Positions 11,765 through 24,800 of a stretch of DNA of 64,000 nucleotides are shown here, piece by piece. The notes under the pieces are model-generated. The model made no database searches. It was not told the origin of the DNA and saw only the letters and a program-made list of their open reading frames with translations. This DNA comes from Phoronis australis (Eukaryota > Phoronida > Phoronidae). Position 1 is the first letter of the stretch; every line of letters starts with the position of its first letter. Position numbers and translations under genes: made by a program. Where the stretch lies: contig NMRA01000381.1 of assembly GCA_002633005.1 (NCBI GenBank), forward strand, positions 245,057 to 309,056, read 5' to 3'.

Positions 11765-13955
11765 CCTGGATGTATTATACCATGAACAGAATCCTAGGTT
11801 GACACTCTCTTTGGTCAAGATTGGACCAGTTTGCATACTTCAGAATCTTCTTCAGTGATTAAAGACACCATGCTGTTGTAGTTAACTACATTGTCTCAGG
11901 CAGTTGGTGTTATGGTTCTCTAGATAATGATATTTTTAAAAGTTTTCAAATAAAGCATTTGAATAGATCTTGTGAAAAGTACACGTGATTAGGTTTTTGA
12001 ATTTTGAAAATTGGATAAGAAATGTGCAGATAATCTATCTTCTGTTGGCGACTGCCTTACGGCACTTCTTGATATTTGCGCCCATGTTTTCTGATCAATG
12101 AATTTAATGAAATCAGTTTGCTGGTCATTACGTCATAAATTTGCAAATACCGGTTGACATTATTCATTTTGAATGCTCCCCATAATAGATGCAGTTAATG
12201 CAAATACAAATTATGCATGTAAATCAAATAATTGCAATTTATTACTAGGTTTCCACTATTCACGCAAAATCATTCTAGTTTCTCTACAAAAGACAAGAGT
12301 TGGGCTAATTGCTTAGTATCATGTCACCAAGGTGTGGAAACTGTCGGTGTAAGGGCCTCTGAGTTCCAGTTACAATCCCCTAAAACCTAGTCCTGGACCA
12401 GCTAGCACCAACCAAATCCCCATGGCACCGAAAAAGCTCCACACACGATGACCAGGTTCCGGGAGCCAGACTCCAAAGTCACGCTTTCATATGCTAGCTG
12501 CGAATTAGGGCCGGGTACAGCCATGGAATCTAGTAGTCTTTGGGTTTGGTCATTGAACATTTTCGGTGCTTTTGTGGAGTTAGGGGTGCAAATCTGCGGA
12601 TTTTTACCTCGGATTTGGTGACTTCGGGTCCGAAATTGAAGTTTATGGGAAAGCAGTTTTTCCAGACGTGCTATCGTGGAATTGTTTCCACCCCTTGGTT
12701 GTGTAAACAACAAAATCGTTACCACAGTTAGTTCAGTTACAATCAGCCAACCGATACAGACAAGACGACTTCTAGATGCATGGCATGATATGGCTCGTGA
12801 ATTATGTGTAATACCATTATATGCACTGAAAGTGAGTGCCCCTCAGATATTTAAAGAGCTTGTTGAAATGAGAACGATGTAGCCTGATTTTGTGTAACAT
12901 TTGTAGTCATGGTTTCCAATGAAAACCACTTCCGTGACCGGCTAGTAGTGAATTATGCACTTCTGTTTGTCAAATGGAGTTGCAAGCTTTCCTTGATTCA
13001 TTGAAAATCAGTCAACGAAATGCCACAAGTCACTCTACTGATCATACACAGAATGTGAAGCACATAGCCCGGCCAAAAACACTGAGAAGAAACCAATTGC
13101 TGAATATCTAAACTGCAGTCAACCAAGTTTGAAAGTGTGTTCTTTTCTTTCACATTTGCATTTTTAATACTGTGATAATAACCTTATGCAAAAGATTAAG
13201 TCTTAGAAGATGGGAATGTGTTATCAAATGTGAAATAAGTGAAAGACAAGGACATCCAAGCTTCACGCAAACGGTGAGCTGCCGGTGAAGTGTGCCTCGA
13301 TACTGTGAATGGGGGCAACTGGAAATGTATGTCACGGACGCTCGCTCCCGACGCACAGTATCACAAGAATTGTTACCAAGGTTAGAATTCAGTTTGTTTT
13401 AAACCTTTGAAAAGCTTTTAAATTCTTGATTTTAATACAGGTAACATAAACGGAAGATATGATTGTGAGATGTAAGTTGCATTTCGCCCTGTTTAGCTGG
13501 CCAAAAACAAAAACCGAATTAGGAATTTTACTCTCAAAATATCGGTCTCATATATTGCTACCATCACAGTATTCCATTCCATTACAGAATTAAGTCACAG
13601 GGAATGTGTATATGTACCATTTACAATAAGGAATACTATGAGACCTGTTTATAACAGTCAGCTAAAAACGGGGTAAAATGCAGCTTACAATTCACGTTCT
13701 AACCCTAGTTATGACCATTTTATTATGGTTGGGGCTGAGGTACAGCAGCCTTATCACACTTGTGACGACGACAGACCGAGCAATGTAATTGACAAGATGC
13801 ACGGCAGCCAAAATGAGCAAATACGGACATCTGTACTGGCGTCTTTATCATTATGACAAGTATCTGGGGCAACTTTCCGACAAAGATGAAAAAAGAAACT
13901 CAACCCGGATGTTAAAAAAGAAACACAACCCGGATGTTTTTGTTGTTGGACAAAG

Positions 13956-14700
13956 ATAATAACTTCAAGAAATTTATCCCATCCACCAGTAATCAAAAAA
14001 ATGTGTTTCTCGGCCGTAAAATCGGTGACGACACAAGGCTTATGGTTCATTAATCTCCAGTTAGTAAGTGATGTGTATCAAGAAATAATATTTAATTAAG
14101 AACGCTTAATTTATGCGGAAGATAACTTACATGGCGATGATGAGAAATTTAGTTGATAAAGTCACCTTTTCAATTCATTAAACGATCGAAACAAAAAGAC
14201 CAAAGGAAGCACACATTCAGAAGAATACAGATGGACTGTATTCTCTGGTTCTTTTCCGCAAAATAAAAACGTACATGAGTCGAGCGAATTTACAACCACT
14301 TAAAAAATTCCTATCAACTCTGAAATTTATAGAGCAATGGGGTTTTACGTGGCAGCTTGTACTGTGGATACGTACTTTACAATACTTCTGAAACTCAACA
14401 TGAAAATAATAACAAATATAATGTATAATGCAACTATCATTTCTTTTAACTCTGTTGATAACGTGTGTAGCAATAAAACGATAAAATCATAGTACTAGGG
14501 CTACTCAACAGGCCTGTAGGAAGGCCTCAGCTTCAGTGAATGTCTGGCAGACAATGGGGAGAATTGGAGATTTGTAATAAAACCACAAAACAAATGGATT
14601 TTGTTATTTTACAGCTTTAGTCAAAACTAACAGCTTCAAGAAGTTTATCTCATCCATTGTAGTAATTTCAAACTGTTTTTGGCCGTAAAAACGATAATGT
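13956..14700 (+). repeat. Diverged direct repeat pair
   Basis: Two copies of about 75 bp, near 13956-14030 and 14629-14700. They share TTCAAGAA-TTTATC-CATCCA, then GTAAT, TGTTT and GGCCGTAAAA in the same order, with many substitutions. Probably remnants of one old repeat family. Confidence 0.5.
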
Positions 14701-15404
14701 CCTTTTAAGGTGAACCAAATGGACACGTCAGAACTAGCCTACGTACGTTAATGACTAGTTGGTACCAGAGCAGTATACGATACAGGGTGGGCATTGGCCG
14801 ATGGCCTCCCAGATGGGCTTGAGTTGAACAGCAAACATAACATAAAAATTGTCTGTTAATCTGTCGATGTTTGGAGATACATAAAATGTAAATCAGAAAC
14901 CAATGCAGGTTACCAGAAGAAAATAACCTTGACATGTCGAGCTGTCGCATGGCAACCCAATGTAGGGGAAAGGCACACCCAGCGCGTGCCTTTTGGGTTA
15001 CTGTGTGCTGGCATTTTTCGAATCCGTATTTCATTGTACGGAATTTTACTCATGGTTGCAAAAACTTGAAAGGTTACCGAGAAAGCAAGGGAGACGGTGC
15101 ATCCATTGGAGGTTTAACCCTCGCCCATGAAATTATTGGAATTTATTTATGTTAACCTGATTTCTTGTTCATTCCAGTTGTAGTCTGTAACGAATTAAAC
15201 TTGCACCCCAAGAATGGCAGACGACTTTTGCACATGTACTACGAACGGTTTAAAGTTACATTATCGGCGAAAAATTGGCCCCAGTGCTGATTCGAATGGG
15301 GAAGCTTCGCGTTCGCAGTAAAACGTTCTGCTGACGAGCTGAATCACACACTCGATAACTGATAAAGTATTTTATGCATATTAACTGATAAAGTCACTTT
15401 GATA

Positions 15405-16757
15405 TTAAAGGAGAAGGCAACTTTTTTCATGTTATTTTTAGTAAATATACGGTTCGATCATTATCCCAGACATGTCTTTCAGTTAATAACGGCGTCCCTT
15501 AATTTTATTAATTCGTCGTGCCTTACTCCGGAAGTGACGTTTAGGGGGTTAAGAATTTCCCGCCATTTTGTTTTTATATATAGTCTGACTGTGTGAGCTG
15601 TCGAGTCAGTCATTATTTTACCTCGATTGTCGTCGTTTGCGTTGGTTTATGAGTACGCCAGTCAACATGCCGCCAGGTTGCGACTACCGGGTGTACTTAT
15701 TAATTATCGTCTCACGCGTATTTTGGATATGCCATTAAATCGCTTTCAGCTTGTATAAGCAGCCCTGCACTAACGATGTTGAGTAGTGGGAGTGAACACA
15801 GGCCCAGCTCGACACCCCGATGAAAATAGTTCATCGTCCAGTGAACAGGCCGGTGAGCCAAACTTTGATAAGTTATTGTGGACTTGACTAAAGTATTGGA
15901 GATATTTAAATGGTGGTAGATGTGTGGTAAAGGAGTCACACGGCGGGATATAAGCGGTTTCAGTGCCCAAGTCAAAATTGACCTATCGTTAGCTCCGCCC
16001 CCTTGCGTAATGTCGACTAACAAGCAATAAGTTTCACCCGGCAGCGTGTGGGTAAAATGGCGGCTTGGAAACGAAGGTGTGTCAAGAATGATGAGTTGTA
16101 AATCACTGTAAATCACTGAGTCAAAATCTTGGCGATAGGTCAGTTCTAGTGGGAACAGCACAGACATTCCATTGAGGTCGGCATAACGGTGCACACCGTG
16201 CACTGGCTTGCACCAAGAAGTCCCATCACGTCTGTCCTCGATCAGTCTATGCCTCATCTCTCTAAACAGCTGTCAGTGCATATTCTGCCTCACTATGATA
16301 CACGAGCTCAAACATTATCCACCTACTGACTGTTTTTGAAAAAAAAAATCCTCATCATCACTTATATGAACAATGTCTCCGTCACTCACGTCACCGTGTA
16401 TGTGACATGGGTCGCCAACTCCAGCCATTTTTAGGCGAACTAAACGATCCCTAAATCCAACGTAATTGAGTTCTTTAACAACCTAGCTTGTCATTGAATA
16501 CTCGTTAATGGGAAGTGATGATGACAATTTTAGGAAACCAGCACGAAAGCAACAGTGGAACAGATCCTCACTGTGAACTCGAACGCAGAAACAAAATGGC
16601 GAGAAATTCTTAACCCCCTAAACGTCACCTCCGGAGTAGGGCTCGACTAATTAATAAAATTACGGGAAGCCTTAATTGACTGAAAGATCATCTGAGATAA
16701 TTAACGAACCGTATTTTCAATGAAAATGACATGAAAATAGGTTTCCTTCTCCTTTAA
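15405..16757. mobile_element. TTAA-flanked DNA transposon with 169-bp terminal inverted repeats
   Basis: The ends are TTAAAGGAGAAGG at 15405 and its reverse complement CCTTCTCCTTTAA ending at 16757. The first and last ~169 bp (15405-15573 and 16589-16757) are imperfect inverted repeats, both containing GTGACGTTTAGGGGGTTAAG and GCCATTTTGTTT inside. The TTAA at each end fits a 4-bp TTAA target duplication, as in the piggyBac and Kolobok superfamilies. The 1.35-kb size and broken reading frames point to a defective copy. I cannot identify a DDE or DDD transposase in it, so the superfamily is not settled. Confidence 0.85.
15712..16257 (-). pseudogene. Broken ORF carried by the TTAA element (181 codons)
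   Basis: This is the longest open frame in the intergenic region, and it lies wholly inside the transposon between the two inverted repeats. It starts MRHRLIEDRRDGTSW, then VHGVHRYADLNGM and SDLQLIILDTPSFPSR. A shorter frame upstream on the same strand (ATG at 16428, starting MAGVGDPCHIHG) stops after a run of A bases on the + strand, so a frameshift probably split one protein. I do not recognise the family and see no membrane segment, zinc finger or catalytic motif I would trust. Confidence 0.45.
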
Positions 16758-18013
16758 ACACCAGCATTGATTCCAGCAATCTAGCAGACATCGGCTATAA
16801 GAATTGCAGATTTTTTAACAAAATAAGAAAAACAAGTAATTTGGTTGTTTCATAGCTCTGGTCAAATGTCTATCCCATCCGATAATTTCCTAGAATTTCA
16901 TTTATTCCCAGTCTTCAAGGCCACAATGTCGTTAGACATGAGCACTGTAAACGGTCATCAAAACATTATACTCCGACAATCTGATCGAAATGTGCGAGTT
17001 TCCTACGAACAAGTCTTTCAACACCAACAATATATTCTTAGTTGAAATTCTTTAATCGTTATAAAACCATCGCTAATATTGCTTGCGTAATTAAAAAAGT
17101 AGTTGTCTTCAAATTCTTCATACTCCATGATTTCGAGTCTCACATTATTTGGATGTTGATGTTTTGATCTTGCAGTGAAGATGTTCTGTGGTTCTTTCGA
17201 CAAATTTGAAATTTTGGCTATACATTTCCTCTCGCGAATAGTTGACAGTGCCGGTTTTTATAGGGAGCAAGAAGATACCGTCTGATAAGAGTACCCTTAG
17301 CATGAAAATTGAAAAGAGCAACAGTCCTGGTGACCGTTCAAGAGGTGACCTTCCTTGGCATAAAAATGTTGCCGCGGTACGATTTCACAAATACAGACTA
17401 AGAGAGGTAACTCATTCCATCATTGTCAGCTTCTGTGAACGGCCACTTAAGAAGAAACGATAAAAATAAAGAAACAGGAAAATGATGGTTCATGGGTGCC
17501 ATCAATGGGATTCTAATCAAAGGCAGGTGTTCCTAAATATGGAATAAAATTTCAACAACAGGAAATCAACCGCACCCACTGAAATTAGGGCCATCTCCGT
17601 CAAGTTCCCAATTTATATGCGATTTCAAAAAAAAAAACAGAGAAGAGAGCGACATAACTAAACTCAGTACAGAGAAGGTTCCATGAAGAACTGTTTTTAT
17701 TGGTTTTGAAAATCATAATCAATTTGCTTTGGAAACTTGAATATGCCCCATAACACGTTAATTTTCAGGCCTTTTGAAGTTCATTGAAAGCACGTTTTCA
17801 AGTAAGTTTAAATAATCTATACCACAAAAAAGAAAAAATGGCGCCTAACGAGGGCACTTGTGAAGGGTAAATTCAGCACTTAATATGAACTAAGGCCTCT
17901 AAATGAGTTGCGGTGCGAACGGTACCGTGATTCCGGAGTCGTGGTGATAAGAAGGCCGGGCCAGAGTCTATTAAAGCGATGACCCGGTCAGGTCACGGCC
18001 TAGACACTGACTA

Positions 18014-18076
18014 CCACCTCTAGCTCAGTGGCTACTGGGGCCATCTAGAGAGGTGGACACTGTCACTTAGTGACAG
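18014..18076. repeat. Two adjacent hairpin-forming inverted repeats
   Basis: CCACCTCTAG (18014-18023) pairs with CTAGAGAGGTGG (18045-18056) with a two-base bulge. CTGTCAC (18060-18066) pairs perfectly with GTGACAG (18070-18076) across TTA. The first loop holds TAGCTCAGTGG, a match to the tRNA A-box consensus, but no matching B box or cloverleaf follows. This could be a decayed SINE or tRNA-derived element, or chance. Confidence 0.45.
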
Positions 18077-18766
18077 CCGACCTGGGTCAGCTATGGAAGG
18101 CCTAAGCGGAAAACATCCAGGACACAAATTTACTATTCAAAGGTTTAATTCTCTTCAGGACAAGAAAAATACACTAGAAAACAAAATTCATCGCGCCAGA
18201 CTGTGACCTATAATTTATCGCGTCAGCGCACAAAATTTATCACACCAGGACATAAATTTCTTGACAGGAGAAAATTGCAAGCCAGGACAAAATTTCATGC
18301 CAGGGGACCACGTGGAAATGACGATCCGCCGCCGGTATTCAGTTAGTCTAGAGGGTCCAAGTGTACATTTGGCTTCTGTTGTAAAATGTGGAAGAGATGA
18401 CAGAAATTCAACCTCATTGTCACGATAATGTGATTGTTATCGGAGAGACTGTGTACCTATTACGTCATCTGTTTGAGGGTTCGCGGGCTAGTTGAGGATC
18501 ATGTCTTCCGGCATGCACTTTTCCTGACAGATCGCTGCCTTCCCTGCCTGTTCTACTGGTTCCACCTAGCGACACGCAGGGAACCAGCGAGTTCCTGTGC
18601 GAAATTTTCCTGAGGTGTGGAATTTTCCTGATTTGTGAAATTTTTTTAACGTAATACATTTTGGTCCTGGCGTGATAAATGTTGATCTTGAGTATATTTT
18701 TTCTGATTCTGCAGAGAACAGGACTTGGAATGACCAATGACAAAAAAGAGGAAAATTTTCCATGTG

Positions 18767-18801
18767 AGGTTACGTTCCACAAACTTTGTGGAACGTAACC
18801 T
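18767..18801. repeat. Perfect 35-bp palindrome
   Basis: AGGTTACGTTCCACAAA at 18767-18783 is followed by one C, then its exact reverse complement at 18785-18801. The arms are 17 bp with no mismatch. No gene flanks it. Confidence 0.95.
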
Positions 18802-21800
18802 TGAATAACTAGCCTAGGCTTGTGTGATAGAAACATTTTTTGTGTTGTAAAATTTAATTGAATTAAACGTTTTTGCAAAATACTGATAAACAGAGACGAA
18901 AAAAGAGGAAGCTGGAAATCAAATAAGAAGAACTAAAACGAAATCAAAAAAGAGGAAATCCTCTTTAAAAAAACGAAAATTCCTAGCCCTGTGACAGAAT
19001 TCATTGATTCTCATTTGTGTAGAAAATTTGTGTCCTGGAATTTTTCCGATTTGGATTCCATACTTGCGCGATTAACTTTAGTTTTGAGTATATTTTCTAG
19101 TCCCGCAGAGAATTTATTTCTTGAATAGAAATTTTGTGTCCTGGTAGTTTTTTTCGCTTTCAGGGGCTTTCCATACATGTAGTAATGGGCCGGCGACTTT
19201 CCGCCGGGTCATTTCATGCGCCGAGCCTCGGGTTTCAAAGAATAACGAAATGTCATTTCTTTGCAATTAATCCAAAAATCACTCCTCATCTGAACAATAG
19301 GCTTAATGAGCTAAATGAGATTTATGTTATTGATCTGAATAAGCAACACTGAGTACAAACCAACAAAATATATACATAGGCCTTTGGCGATTGTAGCCGC
19401 TATAGTGGTAAGCCGCGGCCCGCCAGAATTTAACAAGTTGAATTCTTGGGACCGTGGGTTTGGGCCAGCTGAAAACGTCTCCCAGGAATGGTACATAGAC
19501 CTTCAGAGATAATATATTATCTAAATCCATGTTATATCACTTTACCAGGAACTGCGCTGCAAAGCTCAACCGGGCGCAATATTTTAGTAGCCAATGTAGT
19601 ATTGTCGCTTATTGTTGCGACCATTCATTGCATTCATAGATTGAAATGATCTCATTGGACGAAAGGATTTCTGAAAAAGAACACAACTTTCTATTGGTGG
19701 ATATCAAAATATAGGTCAAAAATACAAATGGTCGCGTGCATGTGTTAATCTCATGAAAATACATATGAAAATGGGCTACACGCATCCGGCTCGTGCTTGT
19801 ATTTTTTGACTGAGATCTTCCGAAGTCCGGTTGTGCACATAAAATTGAGACCACCTTTTGTTACCAGGTGAGCTTAGACGTCTTAAATTTCTGTACTTCT
19901 ATCAGTTTTCTGTTTCAGTTCGAATGAACTTTGCTGAATTCTCGGATAGCTCACTTTTCACTAGTAGGCCTTCGTCTCAGTTTGTACAACCGGGATACAG
20001 TTACTCTCTGACAGTGATTAGTCTTTACCTATTGGCCGTTATCTCATTACTGCTATCCCTCTAAAGTTTGTGCTTCGAGTCACCGTGAGTAAGGAGAGGT
20101 AAAGTACCGGTCCGGTTATCGCCGCGTTAAAGATTTCCCTTGTAACACTAATACGTGTTATGACAGTCATAGGCCTAATGCATAATGTATTGTATGTAGT
20201 GTAGCCTGTAGGCTATGTGTTTTAATTTTTGTAACATGTTTATTCGGATTCAGAATCGTAACAAATTTTGTCACTATCCAGAATCACTTTTGTGGGTGGC
20301 CTCTGCATGATTAGCCCCATACTGTTGAGTTGGTGAATAAACCACTCGTGTTTTGATAGACAAAAATTGACTTCTGTGAGGTTGATTTGAGGCTATACCC
20401 CATCTTTGGCATATTGCCAGGCAGCCACCCAGTCCCGTCTCTATCAGGATTCCAAACGGACATCTTTGCAGTTGGTGCCAAAGGCAGTCATGCATTACTG
20501 GATCACAAACTGCGACATGACCAACAAAAATGTAAAAGTAATGTGTATGTTTGATTACATAACAACACTCTTCATCTGTTGGCCTAATACTCAATAGATT
20601 TTTAAACAAACTGGGGCTTAATTACTTGTCACTGAGTTTTGATAGTACAATTTAAAAGTGATATCAAATTTGATTCCCGGTCATGTCTCTATTTTGTGTA
20701 AAATACCTATGGTGGCACTGATGTCATTGTCTGTAGTAGGGCATCTGTTATCAAATGCTGTTATTTATAAGTGAGTAGTTGCTTCTTTCAAATGTTATAT
20801 ATTTATTGGTACAGTTTTGGTCATGTTTAACTTTTTATAATGAAAATGTTATTGAGGATAAAACAAGTCTTGACTCCCCTCATTCATTAAAAATAACCTT
20901 CAGTGAAGATTCCCAAGAATTCCCCAGTCAAAGCTTGTTTTGTAGGGAAAGAAAGTAAAACAATAAGTTGTGTTAATTGTCTAATGAAGAGCTGTTTCTA
21001 AACGATGAGAATTGCATAAAAAAAATTAAAAGCTGTACAATATCTTCTGTACTTTGATATTTTATCCATGAGGTAAAAAAAACCCCGTTTAAACTCAAGA
21101 CGGCAGTGGTTTCTAAATCAAGGTTAATGAAGATATCCTGTGCTGTTTTGTCTAACAACAAGACTTGCAGGCCATGGTTCAAAGAGTTGCTAAAACCATT
21201 CATCAAAACGTACTAGAGAACTGGAACTAAAGGTATCTATTGCAGCAAGTGTAAAATTGATCCTAACTTAAAAACTTTTTATCAGGAATTCATAAAGTCA
21301 GATAGTTCCAATAATCACCAGTTTTAGTCTGTGATATACCAGTAATTCAGTTTATTTTAGCCAGTGCTTTATTGTTGTGAATGTGAAGCCATGGCTAATG
21401 GGGTAACTCCTCTGCTACACACAATAGGACCTTAGATCAGATTCCCTGGTGAGACAGGTCTCTTCCTAATAGCAGGAATTGTACAAGTCTAGTGATGAAA
21501 AAGTCTTGTGCCCCGTAAGAGCAGTTCCAATAGTTGCGCATGTGAAAAAATTGTGCTCTTGTAGATAGACAAAACATGGGTGGTGTGTTGAGTAGACGTT
21601 ACAATTGCAAGTTTATTCCATATTTTATGGTTTAAGGATTTGAAAATTTGAACAATACTGACTACTTCTCTGTACATGCAGACTCGTGATGAAATGTCGT
21701 AAATTTGACGACATGTTTGACATCTTTAAGTTCAGTGGATCTGGCATCCTAGTGGATATCAGTCCCACCTAGTGGTTGAGTTTGTGTAAACCAAAGGTGT

Positions 21801-24800
21801 AGGAGAGTGGCATGTCAATCAAGGTACTACATTACGCTAAAATTGCCTTATTTCTATCTTTCATAGGCTCACCACATTGTTGTTAATACTCGATATCTTA
21901 CTAAGTGTTATTTTGTAATGTCTACACCATGTGAACCATGCTTAAAGGAAAGTAAATTTTCCTGAACAGTTATTTTTGTTGAGAAATTTGACAAAATGTA
22001 AATTCACCTGCCCAGAATATTATGTCCCATTCAAAACTGACCTCATTCTTTGGGGAATAAAAATAAGTAAGTGATTTCTATTGTGTGGCTTAAGTAAACA
22101 AATCTAGTCAAAACTGGGTTTACTTAACAAAAGAGCAGCAAAAAGCATTCAATTTTACATTAATGATAAATTAGGTACACTCCAATGATACAGCCAACCA
22201 GGGCAGAACAAAACATAAACTTAATGACCATTCTCCATCTTTATTAATGAAAGCAGAAAAATGAATCAATTTGGGATACTTACAGCAGTGCATAACGAAA
22301 AAGTGTTTGTGGGTTATAAAAATATGTGGTTGACTTCACGTTTAGCTGAATGTATGCTCTGGTAGGTAAAAAAACCATCTCATTGTGAAATAAATTCTCC
22401 TTCCGAACATGAAGCTCTTATTTTGTTTCCCTCACTTATGTATTTTTCAGGTTGCCAAACGAAATCTGTTGTCGCCAAATCTGTTGTCTGGATCGTTGAC
22501 TGAAAAAACAAAGTCGTACTGTACCCCATTCTCAAAATCATATGCGTACCTGTTCAATTTCTCCTTGTAAATGTTGTGTACAGTCGTTCTTTAACTCAGT
22601 TCCTCATGGAATGCAGGCGATCCCATACATTGGTGTTGCGTGTTTCACCTTGCCCGATTTTTGCTGAACAATTCCACCTTCCGTCTCTTTACTTCCTGTT
22701 ATAATTTAAGCATGTGTTTGACGTGTGCTGGCTGCTGTGGTGGCAAATGCACTGATTTCATGAAATAAATTTTTGAATCAAAGTACTGTGATTTTCTGAA
22801 GCCGATGGGCGTGTATTCGAAAAATGAAAATTTTCAGGCATTTCAGTAACACCAAATAAATGCCCGGGCTTTTATTCAGAAAAGGGGGAGGCGTGTAAAC
22901 AGAAAGTCATAGTCTTGACTAATATGAAAATATCAGCAATTTTTTTGCATAGAACTGTGCTTTTTAGTTTTAAGTTAATAATTACATAGTTCGCCAACAC
23001 TTTCTTAGTTATTATAACTGATAAATGCTCCACAAAACTGAATTTGTTGCTAAACGTTGATGCTGAGTGGAGGAAATTTTTCAAATAAACGCCTCACTAC
23101 CTGGAAACTTGACACTAGAAGTTGTAACACCAGATAAACGCCCATAGGCATGATTGTCCGAATAAACGGCCATGGGCGTTTCATCAGGTGGGCTTCTCTA
23201 CGGAAAACCCAGTAATAATTCCAGGAAAACTGTTAATAATTTAAAGTTTGTAAGTTAACATAAACCTTGAAATGAATTTCAGGGGAATTATTGTCTGGCT
23301 TTGATACTGGCAGTGACAACTTCGTGGCGGCTTGAGATTTTTCCGAGGTCGCCAAACACAATCTTAGGTTGCATTGGCGACCTGCAGGTCACCAAATCAG
23401 TGGTGGAATGTGATGTTGTATTTTCTATAAGAGCAAAACCTTGCAGCTGGTGTAAACTTGACCTTTATTCATATTCACATACAATATAATGATCATCTTC
23501 ATAAACCAGGTCAATGAAGTACATGCATGTAGAAATAAGATGGTGGCTAAGACCTGTCTTACTGCCTTTGATAAAACATAGTCTCAAAACACTCAGTGAA
23601 CTTAGGCTGAAAAATGGACCATTGTTGTGTTGTGTCCAATGAATTGACAGGGCTTTGAGTTGATATTTTCTGAAGTGCTGTAACTGTGCGGGAATTGGGT
23701 AAGGTAAGAAATTCCTACCAAGTAACCTCGTGTGAAATGAGTGAGAGGCAAAATATCATTTTTACAAATGATTTTGGTTGTGTGAAATAGGTGAGTGTGC
23801 CAAATAAGTTGGGAATTACCATAATGATTGTCATGAAAAATAGTCCCAACAGAGGGAGAGTGAAGAAGACAGGGATGCATCAAAATATGTGCCCAACAAA
23901 ATTGCAACTTTGTGAGTATCGTAAATACAGCGCTGAGCAGAATTTCAGTGGCTTATTTTACTTCGAGGTGGGTGTTAAATAAGTATGATATTTATTCTTC
24001 CCATTCACCATAGCTATGCATTCTTTCTGCTGGTGAATCTGTGTATTAATATTTAAATTTTCCTGTGTGCACTTCTGCGGGTCCATGTGGTGTAAGTTGT
24101 ATTCATTCAATGCATGTACTAGTTTCATTGATTATGCTGGACATGTTTAATGTAGTTGATGCCCAGTGAACTCGGGTTGTGCTACACTTACTGGTACTGT
24201 AGTACTTGCAGTCTGTCTACTGTACTTTGCTACTGGATTAGGCAACCCCATTGATAAATTTATACTACCTGAATTCAGGCAAGTAATATTATTTCAGTGT
24301 TGTAACTTGAATGGAAAAATTTAATCTGATGGTCAAGTTCTGTATTAAGCCCAAGTTGAAAAATCACCCTCCATCACTTGGGTTTTCAAAAACTGGCAAT
24401 TTTTCAAATTTTACTTTACTCTTTGCATTTGTTGTGTACATTACAACTGCCACCAAAAACAATTGGTAGAATTTTGAGCATTCCAGCGATGTAGTTAGTT
24501 ATTGGAAAATTTGCAGTTTTGGCAGTTAGTCTTTGTGCCACATTGAAGAATTTTTAATGTAGGCTTTATTTTCAATTTTAAATGATACAAACCATGTTGA
24601 AATGGAGAATTCGGGCAACAGTTTTATTCTCATTGTGTATAATTTTCCGGAAATTAATTTCTCGTAAATTGAAAATATAATGAGTACTGTCACTCACTTA
24701 GATGCCGTTGACATTTCAAGATTTTAATTTTCAATTTATCATTATCATGTATACAGCTGCAGCAGCTATATTAAAAATGCTAATTTGCATGATAGCATGG

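Larger units (their letters stand above)
11641..15404. other. Intergenic region, first part
   Basis: No gene can be supported. It contains a CAGA microsatellite (11727-11764) and a diverged direct repeat (13956-14030 and 14629-14700), each copy holding TTCAAGAA, ATCCA and GGCCGTAAAA in the same order. The ORFs at 12402-12725 and 14705-15034 (both minus) have no recognisable motif and no splice-supported partners. Confidence 0.6.

Noticed and set aside
11525-11836. 103-codon minus-strand ORF with an SVCLSVCQSVC stretch
   Set aside because: It runs through the CAGA microsatellite and has no other support.
12402-12725. 107-codon minus-strand ORF
   Set aside because: No recognisable domain or splice partner. 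Probably chance in a GC-richer patch, perhaps an old repeat.
14705-15034. 109-codon minus-strand ORF near the transposon
   Set aside because: No motif, outside the element ends, and no supporting exon structure.
18014-18056. tRNA gene at the TAGCTCAGTGG word
   Set aside because: No B box, no anticodon arm and no acceptor-stem pairing at the right distances.
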